DNA from: Algoriphagus terrigena DSM 22685
GTDB taxonomy: Bacteria; Bacteroidota; Bacteroidia; Cytophagales; Cyclobacteriaceae
Assembly (NCBI RefSeq): GCF_000429445.1
Contig: NZ_AUBW01000029.1
Location: 1-55,494 of the forward strand
Length of the DNA: 55,494 bases
Direction of reading: 5' to 3'
Numbering within the stretch: the first letter of the stretch is position 1; each line of letters opens with the position of its first letter. Below, in pieces: positions 35,356-42,208 of this stretch. Below the pieces are notes generated by a model. That model searched no databases, was not told where the DNA came from, and saw only the letters and a list, made by a program, of their open reading frames with translations. Both the position numbers and the translations under genes were made by a program.

Positions 35356-35616
35356 TTATCCTTCCAGTTTCTTCAGTCTGAGATACATTTCCTTGGCCAG
35401 AGGACGCAGATTTTCACGGTTACCCGTCATATCAAGCTCCTTGCATTTCTCAATATGATCCCGATAAACCTGAAAAGACCGATCGACTGATTCCTCCCCG
35501 CTCATCCCCATCAGCTCCGCAATAATGAAGGAAAGATCCAAGGAGTGATACCCTTCTTCTACAAAACCGATGGATTCCAACCCATAGATCAGCTGCATGT
35601 GCCGAAGGTCCTGCAT
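35356..35616 (-). CDS. Unknown protein, second of a tandem paralogue pair
   Basis: 86 residues, all-helical by appearance, not recognised. It aligns along its length with the preceding gene: LIMQDLRHMQLIYGLESI matches LIMADMKHNQLITGLRNL, and LRPLAKEMYLRLKKL matches FRPLAKECYQSLVTL. The frame is open upstream of the ATG back to the UAG that ends the preceding gene, and the codons between (EELIENLI) also match the paralogue. The true product may therefore start upstream, by re-initiation or by stop-codon read-through. Confidence 0.5.
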   Translation of the reverse strand: MQDLRHMQLIYGLESIGFVEEGYHSLDLSFIIAELMGMSGEESVDRSFQVYRDHIEKCKELDMTGNRENLRPLAKEMYLRLKKLEG

Positions 35617-35640
35617 GATCAGATTTTCTATCAGTTCTTC

Positions 35641-35991
35641 CTATTCATCACCGGAAGCATCTGTTAATTGTCCCGCTTTGACTTCATTGGCAAGCGTCAC
35701 CAAAGATTGGTAGCACTCCTTTGCTAAGGGACGAAATTCCTGGCCCATGTTAGTGATGGGATATTCATCCCCATGGTCCATGTACCGGAAATAAACGTCC
35801 GAAAACCGGTCCAGCCCATAAAGATCTGAAATGCCAAAGAGCGATGTAATCAGGTCATAGATGCCCAGGTAGTGATCGGCTGAATCCAAATCCAGGTTTC
35901 GTAAGCCGGTGATCAGCTGATTATGCTTCATATCCGCCATAATCAGCTCTTCGATCAATTCTTCGAAGGGAATGGTTAGTTCTGCTTTCAT
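35641..35991 (-). CDS. Unknown protein, first of a tandem paralogue pair
   Basis: 116 residues, no signal peptide or known motif. An N-terminal helix (ELTIPFEELIEELIMADMKH) is followed by two conserved blocks shared with the paralogue downstream. It ends with TAG directly in frame with the second ORF, only 24 nt before that ORF's first ATG. I cannot assign a function. Confidence 0.6.
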   Translation of the reverse strand: MKAELTIPFEELIEELIMADMKHNQLITGLRNLDLDSADHYLGIYDLITSLFGISDLYGLDRFSDVYFRYMDHGDEYPITNMGQEFRPLAKECYQSLVTLANEVKAGQLTDASGDE

Positions 35992-36111
35992 GGGTTTGTA
36001 GATTTATATAAAATCAAAATGGTCTTCTGATAGCTTCATGCCTGCAGCCAGCGTCCGCTTCAGTTCGCGAAGGACGCTCAACACATCAAAACTCGCAAGT
36101 GACTGATGATT

Positions 36112-36136
36112 AAGCTATTCCCCATTGGAATAGCTT
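36112..36136. other. Perfect 10-bp hairpin upstream of the paralogue pair
   Basis: AAGCTATTCC-CCATT-GGAATAGCTT; no T run on either side, so an operator or leader structure for the leftward pair is more likely than a terminator. Confidence 0.4.
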
Positions 36137-36189
36137 ATTCTTGAAAAGGGATAATTTATTCCTGCGCCTGGAGTGTTTCGCGCTTGACT

Positions 36190-36466
36190 TGGCGTTGGTA
36201 TTATCTTTTTGAAGTTTGTGGAGAAGTAGTTCAACCCCTTCGGGGTTGCCATTCCTTTCTTGTTTCACGATCCCCTAGGTTGCACCTAGGGCTATTGAGA
36301 AGTTCGATCCATTTAGGATCGTATATCAATCATCGGAATTCAAAATAATGACCCCGATAGGGGTCAAACTTCTCAATAACCGCGGGTTGGTGGGTGAGCG
36401 AAGTCGAACCCAAACCCGTGGAAAAGGACAATCGAGATCAAAACGACCCCGAAGGGTGTCGAACTC
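36190..36466. repeat. Hairpin-chain repeat, family A, copy 2
   Basis: Same order of hairpins as copy 1: CAACCCCttcGGGGTTG, CCTAGGttgcaCCTAGG, CGATCCatttaGGATCG, GACCCCgataGGGGTC and CGACCCCgaaggGTGTCG; differs by an insertion within the GCGGGTT...AACCCG hairpin (TGGGTGAGCGAAGTCGAACC). Its left flank (GGTATTATCTTTTTGAAG) is shared with copy 3 and, in part, with 41924. Confidence 0.8.
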
Positions 36467-36635
36467 ATCATAATCAAAAGAGCTTCCCCACTCAAACTAG
36501 CCTCCAGTCTTCACCTATTCAAAATACCCTAAACACAGGTGAAATTTCTGTCTGAAAATCCAAAACCAGCTAATCCATACCTGATTAAATGCCAGACTTA
36601 GACTAGATTCAGTGATTGATCAACCACATATTCCT

Positions 36636-36724
36636 ATGAAATGCCCATGAGAAAAGCTTCTCACACATGGGGAATGATTACTTTGGGCATTCCATGTGGC
36701 CTTCAAAAAACAAATTATAAACAC
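36636..36724 (+). promoter_or_regulatory. Pseudoknot RNA element, single copy before the esterase start
   Basis: An 89-nt element that begins with ATGAAATGCCC and ends with TATAAACAC directly before the esterase ATG. Predicted pairings: P1 AATGCCC (36640-36646) with GGGCATT (36685-36691); P2 TGAGAA (36648-36653) with TTCTCA (36658-36663); pseudoknot CACATGG (36664-36670) with CCATGTG (36692-36698). P1 and the pseudoknot stem abut and could stack. Four related copies lie at 38805-39206. An upstream ATG in the element is in frame with the esterase. Confidence 0.65.
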
Positions 36725-37810
36725 ATGAAAAAGATAGTATTCAGCTTTTTGCTATTCAGCATTGCATTCGCAGGTATTTCTCAGGGAAAAATGGAAAGGC
36801 GGGAGTTTGTGGCAGCATCCCTGGAAAACAACCCAGCAGGAGAAGATCCTTTGCGCCAATTATCAATCTATCTGCCCCAGGATTACGAAAAAGGCACTCA
36901 GCGGTATCCGGTAATTTATGTATTGCATGGCTATGGGGGTACAGACAGTGTGATGATGAATGTTTGGATTGACTTTAAGCTTTTGCTTGACGAAGCGATC
37001 AAGACTGGTAAGATGAGCCCGATGATAGTGGTAGCCCCAAACAGTATGACCCGGATGCAGGGTAGTTTTTACACCAATTCAGCCGGTTCAGGGAATTGGG
37101 CAGATTATATTGGTAAAGATGTAGTCCAATACATGGATGAGAATTTCAGGACCATTCCTGACCGTGCCAGCAGAGGCCTTTGTGGACATTCGATGGGTGG
37201 AAATGGTGCGCTTAAAGTAGGGATGCTCTACGCGGACACCTTTAGTGCAGTATATGCACTCAGCCCGGCTGTTCTAAATTGGTATGGGGATTTTTCGCTT
37301 TCCAGCCCAGCATTCAAGCGCATCAGCAAATTGAATAGTCAAGATGCAATACTAAAAGGCTTGTTTAAATCAGATCAGACGGGTGACTTCGATGGTTTTT
37401 TTGCGGCTGTTTATACTGCGATGGCGCAGGTTTACTCACCTAATGGCGCAAACAAGGAGCTGGGGGCAGATTTTCCGGTTTCATACCTGGGCGACAGTGC
37501 GGTATATGATTCGAAAGTTATCAGCGAATGGGAAGCAGAGTTCCCTTACTACATGATTGATGACTACCTTCCACAGTTGAGGAGTCTATCAGCTCTGAAA
37601 ATGGATTGGGGGCGGAATGAGGATTTCCCCCATATTCCCTACAGCAGTTTGCAGTTCAGCAAGAAATTGGAATCCTACCATATCAATCATTTTGCTGAGG
37701 AATATATTGGCGATCATGGGAATATGCTGGATGGTTTCGAAGGAAGGGTTTTCACCGAGCTCTTGCCATTTTTCAATACCTATCTGAAAGTTCAAACGCC
37801 TACAAATTGA
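36725..37810 (+). CDS. Secreted esterase of the esterase-D/PF00756 type
   Basis: 361 residues with a signal peptide (hydrophobic core at 4-17, cleavage near AGISQG). The alpha/beta-hydrolase fold shows RYPVIYVLHGYGG as oxyanion region and the nucleophile elbow GHSMGG with Ser156. C-terminal Asp and the His in EEYIGDHGN are candidates to finish the triad. The family includes feruloyl and acetyl esterases and trehalose mycolyltransferase-like enzymes; the substrate is unknown. ATG at 36725 is chosen over in-frame ATGs at 36641 and 36647 because the signal peptide begins here and the upstream codons belong to the RNA element. Confidence 0.85.
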   Translation: MKKIVFSFLLFSIAFAGISQGKMERREFVAASLENNPAGEDPLRQLSIYLPQDYEKGTQRYPVIYVLHGYGGTDSVMMNVWIDFKLLLDEAIKTGKMSPMIVVAPNSMTRMQGSFYTNSAGSGNWADYIGKDVVQYMDENFRTIPDRASRGLCGHSMGGNGALKVGMLYADTFSAVYALSPAVLNWYGDFSLSSPAFKRISKLNSQDAILKGLFKSDQTGDFDGFFAAVYTAMAQVYSPNGANKELGADFPVSYLGDSAVYDSKVISEWEAEFPYYMIDDYLPQLRSLSALKMDWGRNEDFPHIPYSSLQFSKKLESYHINHFAEEYIGDHGNMLDGFEGRVFTELLPFFNTYLKVQTPTN

Positions 37811-37935
37811 AATGATCGCCGTCAATACCTCAGATCTTTTGCTGGATAGCATTAAATCCTAGCAGGCCGGTGCATTGTAATCATCCCTTTGTGTTTGGCT
37901 TTGGGTCATGCCTGTCTGCCCCAGGCAGCTCGATT

Positions 37936-38121
37936 TCAACCCTCGTCCTTGGTCGTTTTGACTAGGCCAATGCCAGCGATAAAAAACAATAAGCCCAATG
38001 ATCCATATACAATCATTTGTTTAACGTCTGCTGATTCATTGGCAAATGTGACAGCGGCATAAATAAGCCCTACTATGCCCAAAATTGTAAGTATGGCTCC
38101 GAAAATTCTTTTTAAGTTCAT
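37936..38121 (-). CDS. Small conserved membrane protein
   Basis: 61 residues with two hydrophobic helices (about 6-26 and 37-55; IFGAILTILGIVGLIYAAV and MIVYGSLGLLFFIAGIGLV) linked by NESADVKQ, ending in a charged TKDEG tail. Short proteins with this layout are common in Bacteroidota; function is unknown. Its leader region runs into repeat-rich DNA. Confidence 0.7.
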   Translation of the reverse strand: MNLKRIFGAILTILGIVGLIYAAVTFANESADVKQMIVYGSLGLLFFIAGIGLVKTTKDEG

Positions 38122-38429
38122 AGTTAAGGTATATTATAATTCAAAGGTATCCACAATCATGCCAGCAAGGATAACTTGAAGGGGCTCGATTCCTACAGTT
38201 AGATGAGCTTTAGTATCGTTATATCCCTTACTGAGTGTAGCATGTAAGCCTGAGCGTAGTCCCAATCTGAGTATAGTTTACCCCTCCTCCCCAGAGCGTA
38301 GATTGCAGTTACACCAGGCCCACAAGTATGGAGAAGTTTCCTCCGTCCGGCGGGGGTCAATTTGCATCGTCAGCCAGGGGCCACTTCATTTTTTTTGAAC
38401 ACACAGATACAGGAAAAAATCAAAACCTA
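38122..38429. other. Gene-free stretch with repeat remnants
   Basis: Contains degenerate family-B wording (CTGAGTGTAGC, CCTGAGCGTAG, CTGAGTATAG, CAGAGCGTAG) and no credible reading frame. It ends at the arsR promoter. Confidence 0.5.
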
Positions 38430-38472
38430 TTGCGCAACCAAATAATTGCACATATATTTGCAATCATTTGGT
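38430..38472 (+). promoter_or_regulatory. Promoter and palindromic operator of the arsR operon
   Basis: TTG at 38430-38432, then 20 nt, then TATATTTG at 38453-38460: an exact Bacteroidota -33/-7 promoter. Around the -7 box lies an inverted repeat with outer arms ACCAAAT (38437-38443) and ATTTGGT (38466-38472) and inner arms TTGCA/TGCAA. The layout fits auto-repression by the ArsR-type product, whose start codon is at 38488. Confidence 0.7.
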
Positions 38473-38487
38473 AGCAAATAGAAAGTA

Positions 38488-38889
38488 ATGGAAGTAAGAC
38501 GAGACGTATTTCAGGCAATAGCCGACCCTACTAGAAGGGCAATCATCATGCTCTTGACAGTGGGCGCATTGACTCCAAATGCAATTGCAGAACACTTTGA
38601 TTCTAGCCGACAAGCGGTTTCTAAACACCTTCAAATCCTCACCGAGTGCGAAATACTCAAGCAGGAGCAGCAAGGCAGAGAAATTCATTATCACCTAAAT
38701 GCTGCTAAAATGAAAGATATCGAAAAATGGCTGGAGCAGTTTAAGCAATTGCTGGCCAAGCGTTTCGACCAACTTGACGTCGTTCTAGAACAACTCAAAT
38801 CAAAAAGAAATGCCCATGAGAAAGACCCTAACACCGGGGATGATTATCCAGGGCATTCTCCCGAAGAAAAATCGGGACAGGCTATCTGA
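38488..38889 (+). CDS. ArsR-type winged-helix repressor
   Basis: 133 residues. The winged-helix domain (1-95) shows FQAIADPTRRAIIMLL, the recognition helix SRQAVSKHLQIL and the wing EQQGREIHYHLN. There are no obvious metal-binding Cys pairs, so it belongs to the branch paired with SRPBCC/DoxX genes. The last about 27 residues (NAHEKDPNTGDDYPGHSPEEKSGQAI) are coded by the first unit of the RNA element array; the ancestral stop probably lay near residue 107. It heads an operon with the SRPBCC/VOC and DoxX genes and has its own palindromic operator. Confidence 0.9.
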   Translation: MEVRRDVFQAIADPTRRAIIMLLTVGALTPNAIAEHFDSSRQAVSKHLQILTECEILKQEQQGREIHYHLNAAKMKDIEKWLEQFKQLLAKRFDQLDVVLEQLKSKRNAHEKDPNTGDDYPGHSPEEKSGQAI

Positions 38890-39206
38890 CGATAAAAAAT
38901 AAAATCTTAAACAGATGAAATCGAGCACGACGAAAACGTCACACACGGGGTGATTACAATGCATGCGAGATTCCATGTGGCCATTTAAAAACAAATTATA
39001 AACACATGAAATCGAGCACGACGAAAACGTCACACACGGGGTGATTATAATGCATGCGAGATTCCATGTGGCCTTAAAGAAAAAATTAAAATCATATGAA
39101 ATGCCCATGAGAAAAACTCTCACACAGGGGGATGATTATCCAGGGCATTCTCCCGAAGAAAAATCGGGACAGGCTATCTGACCAATAAAATTCAAAATAT
39201 AAACAG
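38805..39206 (+). repeat. Tandem array of four pseudoknot RNA elements
   Basis: Units: U1 38805-38914 (110 nt), U2 38915-39005 (91), U3 39006-39095 (90), U4 39096-39206 (111). U1/U4 form one subtype, U2/U3 another (order B-A-A-B). Each unit after the first starts with ATGAAA, and the last ends at the SRPBCC start ATG. U2: P1 AATC..GCA with TGC..GATT around two tandem G-A mismatches, P2 GACG/CGTC, pseudoknot CACACGG with CCATGTG (one mismatch). U4: P1 AATGCCC/GGGCATT, P2 TGAGA/TCTCA, pseudoknot GGGGG/CTCCC. A core GGGG(n)TGATTAY is constant in all. U2 and U3 could code a 12-residue peptide (MKSSTTKTSHTG), U4 a 26-residue one. Confidence 0.75.
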
Positions 39207-40175
39207 ATGAAAATGAACAGCCATTTAAAATTTGACTTCATTGTCAACAAAGAGAACAACACAGTTAATGTAACCCGTGAGTTTGCGGCCAACCGGGAAT
39301 TGGTATGGGAAGCATGGACGAATCCGGAAATACTGGACCAATGGTGGGCACCAAAACCTTACCGTACCGAGACCAAATCAATGGATTTCAGGGAAGGTGG
39401 GAGGTGGTTGTATGCCATGATCAGTCCTGAAAATGAAGCCCATTGGTGCAAAAATGACTACCACAAAATTGTGCATCAATCGATGTTTTCGGGCTTAGAT
39501 GCATTTTGTGATGAAAACGGTACGGTAAACACAGAAATGCCCAGGACTCTTTGGACAAATGTGTTTACAGAAAATGACAATACCACGCTCGTGACCATTA
39601 CAGCCAGGTATGATCAGCTTTCTGACTTGGAAAAAGTGATTGAAATGGGCTTTCAAGAAGGTTTCACCATGGCTCTTGAAAATCTTGATCAATACATTGA
39701 GGCACAATTTCGCTTGAGAATGCAAAATAAGCCTGACAACAAGGCCAGAGTAACCACTTATCTAAACTTTCCGGGCAACACAGAGGAAGCTTTCCGGTTT
39801 TACAAATCCGTTTTTAAAACAGATTTCATCAACGGAATTCAACGGTTTGAAGACATCCCGGCTGAGGCAGGACATCCACCTGTCGCAGAGGCAATCAAGA
39901 AAATGGTATTGCATGTAGAACTTCCCATTCTTGGCGGGCACATCTTAATGGGTACTGATGCGCCAAAAGAAATGGGATTTACTTTGACATCCGGCAACAA
40001 CATGCACATCTGCCTGGAACCTGACACAAGGGAAGAAGCCAAACGCCTTTTTGATGAACTCTCTGCCGGAGGGCAGGTATCCATGCCACTGGCAGACATG
40101 TTCTTTGGTGCCTACTTTGGGGAATTTAAAGACCAGTTTGGAATGAATTGGATGATCAACCACCACAATAAATGA
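39207..40175 (+). CDS. SRPBCC (AHSA1-like) and VOC (PhnB-like) fusion protein
   Basis: 322 residues with two domains. Residues 5-170 form an AHSA1-type SRPBCC ligand-binding fold (VTREFAANRELVWEAWTNPEILDQWWAPKPY). Residues 178-320 form a PhnB/VOC fold (TTYLNFPGNTEEAFRFYKSVF...FFGAYFGEFKDQFGMNWMIN). The two domains are usually separate proteins encoded side by side, so this is a fusion. Small hydrophobic ligands or stress-related roles are typical of the families; the substrate is unknown. It follows the RNA array and precedes doxX by 7 nt. Confidence 0.88.
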   Translation: MKMNSHLKFDFIVNKENNTVNVTREFAANRELVWEAWTNPEILDQWWAPKPYRTETKSMDFREGGRWLYAMISPENEAHWCKNDYHKIVHQSMFSGLDAFCDENGTVNTEMPRTLWTNVFTENDNTTLVTITARYDQLSDLEKVIEMGFQEGFTMALENLDQYIEAQFRLRMQNKPDNKARVTTYLNFPGNTEEAFRFYKSVFKTDFINGIQRFEDIPAEAGHPPVAEAIKKMVLHVELPILGGHILMGTDAPKEMGFTLTSGNNMHICLEPDTREEAKRLFDELSAGGQVSMPLADMFFGAYFGEFKDQFGMNWMINHHNK

Positions 40176-40182
40176 GAGGATT

Positions 40183-40560
40183 ATGAAAAATAAAATGTTC
40201 AACATCGTCTCGGTTATCTTCAGCCTACTACTGATCAACGGAGGTTTGAATAAGTTCCTAAACTACATGCCTGTCCCTGAGGATTTGCCGGCAGAATTAC
40301 TTAACGACAATACAGCTCTGATGGAAATTGAATGGTTGATTCCATTGGTGGGTATTGCGGAAATTTTAGGAGGCATTCTTATCGTATTCCCAAAAACAAG
40401 GGCACTGGGAGCATTAGTGATTTTCCCGGTAATGGTTGGCGTTTTGCTGACTCATATTTTTGTCGCCCCAAGTGGACTGCCCATCGCACTTGTAATTTGG
40501 GCTATATTGGTTTGGATCATTTATGAGAATAGAGAAAAGTATCTCCAGCTAATGACATAA
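40183..40560 (+). CDS. DoxX-like membrane protein
   Basis: 125 residues with four hydrophobic helices (about 5-22, 48-65, 70-90, 94-115), matching the DoxX/DoxD-like family (GGLNKFLNYMPVPED; LVGIAEILGGILIVFPKTRALGALV). The biochemical role of this branch is uncertain. The gene is third in the ArsR operon. Confidence 0.85.
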   Translation: MKNKMFNIVSVIFSLLLINGGLNKFLNYMPVPEDLPAELLNDNTALMEIEWLIPLVGIAEILGGILIVFPKTRALGALVIFPVMVGVLLTHIFVAPSGLPIALVIWAILVWIIYENREKYLQLMT

Positions 40561-41217
40561 AAAAGAGGCAACCTGGCTGCAGTTAGACACACTGCGTACA
40601 GTTTACCCCGTCTGGGTATAGTTCTATCTTGCTTAGGAGTAGGTATTATCTTTATCCGTGGGTAAAGGAATAGTTCAACCCCTTCGGGGTTGCCATTCTC
40701 TCTTGTTCTTCAGTCCCTAGGTTGCACCTAAAGCTACGCCACGGCGCACAAGTATTGACAGGTTCGATCCATTTAGGATCGTAATCCAGGCAACCCGTAG
40801 AATCGCCCTGCATTTTCCTACCACTTGGAATCACCATTCCGAAGCATATCCCATTGCCAGCAAACTCCTAAAAAAGGTTCATTCATCAGTAAGTTTAGCT
40901 AGGGTTCATTTAGCCTTTGGTTAGGATTTCGATAGGCTTTACATAGCCATAATCCTATATAAAACCTATCTGATTATAGTATAAACTCTAACTTTTATAT
41001 GCCTGGCTATTTTGATTTCTCTCACGCTTTTATTAGGTTAATAGCCTGAATTTTAGCCTACAATCCTGTCGGGGATCTCCGAGCGGATCTGCAGAATTCC
41101 TGAGCGCTTGCGCCCGGATTTTCGAGGTAATTTTTCTCGGGACTTCTAGCGGAACTAGTCAAAATGGGAAGCTTTTACAGGCGGGTAGGCATATCATTAA
41201 CCTCTAAACATAAAGTC
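40561..41217. other. Gene-free stretch with a family-A repeat
   Basis: Family-A repeat copy 3 covers about 40640-40785 (ATAGTTCAACCCCTTCGGGG, CCTAGGTTGCACCTA, TTCGATCCATTTAGGATCG). The part 40870-41050 is AT-rich with short direct repeats (TTCATTTAGCCTTTGGTTAG type). 41065-41160 can form hairpins around GAGCGCTTGCGCCC and may belong to the leader of the DUF6266 gene. No gene was seen. Confidence 0.55.
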
Positions 41218-41868
41218 ATGGCAATCTTACCCAGCTCCAATGTGATCTACCCCAAAGGCACAATCGGCACTTTGGTTTTCTACGAACTCAATGGCAAAAC
41301 TGTCGTACGCAGCAAACCCGGCTCAAACCACAAAAACAAGCACAATCCCAGTCCGCTTCAGCTCATCCAGCGGGAGAAACTCAAGACCATCAATGCTTTT
41401 CTAAAGCCGGTTAAGCTGGCCCTGGACTTCGGCTATCAGGAATTCATGACCCAAAGCAAGAAGGGCATGCACTGCGCCTATTCCGAGATCAATACCAAGG
41501 GATATAATCACACCCGGGAGTCTAAAATCGATCCGGCATTCCTACGAATCAGCAAGGGTGGCCTACTCGGGCCCGAAAGTCCGAGACTCATTCGAAACGG
41601 GAATTCCCTGGAGATCACTTGGGCAGACAACTCCGCAGAAGGCAAGGCCCAGGCATCAGATGAGACGTTCATCCTCTGCTATTGTCCTGAGGAGAAAAAG
41701 TACATTTGGCCGAAGAGTAAATTCCGCAGGAATGGCGGTCAGGCGGTGATCGAATTGAATTCGGAGCAATCAGCGATGTCCTGGCACGTCTATCTGGCTT
41801 TCAGTCAGACGAATTTAAAGAAGCGCACTTCCATCCTTTCCGATTCGGTACATCTGGGAAGGATCTGA
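41218..41868 (+). CDS. DUF6266 family protein
   Basis: 216 residues. The layout fits DUF6266: an N-terminal GTIGTLVFYELNGKTVVRSKPG block, then NPSPLQLIQREKLKTINAFLKPVK, YSEINTKGYNHTRESKIDPAFLRISKGGL, and a C-terminal fibronectin-like domain (LEITWADNSAEGKAQASDETFILCY). The family is confined largely to Bacteroidota and its role is unknown. There is no signal peptide. ATG at 41218 is chosen since the family starts with MAI-. Confidence 0.8.
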   Translation: MAILPSSNVIYPKGTIGTLVFYELNGKTVVRSKPGSNHKNKHNPSPLQLIQREKLKTINAFLKPVKLALDFGYQEFMTQSKKGMHCAYSEINTKGYNHTRESKIDPAFLRISKGGLLGPESPRLIRNGNSLEITWADNSAEGKAQASDETFILCYCPEEKKYIWPKSKFRRNGGQAVIELNSEQSAMSWHVYLAFSQTNLKKRTSILSDSVHLGRI

Positions 41869-41923
41869 GTTTGGATTTTACAGACCTTGCTATTCCAACC
41901 AGAATTGGTTTTGATTTCGGCCT

Positions 41924-42067
41924 AGGCGCAGTTATTTTCTTTGAAAGTTGGTGGAGAAACAGTTCAACCCCTTCTGGGCTGCAAGCTGACTTCCCGCTAA
42001 AGGCTTCACTGAACCTTTTTTGACGCCCGCTCTTACTCGACGATCGTCCAATCTTGTAATTCGCCAG
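41924..42067. repeat. Mosaic of repeat families A and B
   Basis: The left part (TTCTTTGAAAGTTGGTGGAG, GTTCAACCCCTTCTGGG) equals the start of family A. The right part (CTGCAAGCTGACTTCCCGCT, CACTGAACCTTTTTTGACGC, CTTGTAATTCGCC) aligns over about 85 nt with 47571-47660. Confidence 0.7.
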
Positions 42068-42208
42068 AAACAACCCTCATCAATAAAATAAGCCAAGTAC
42101 AAATTGGTTAGTATATTAGTGGTACTCACAAAAACACTCAGCCCAAACCACGATATGGCCACGTCATGTGCGGCTTGATACTCGTACCCTGTTACCAAAA
42201 TTCCCTCC

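Noticed and set aside
38805..39206. CRISPR array or RiPP precursor cluster
   Set aside because: No spacers between units; the short frames differ between subtypes, whereas RNA pairing is kept, and no modification enzymes are nearby.
41164..41217. Longer start for the DUF6266 protein
   Set aside because: The extra 18 codons are not like the family, which begins at MAI-.
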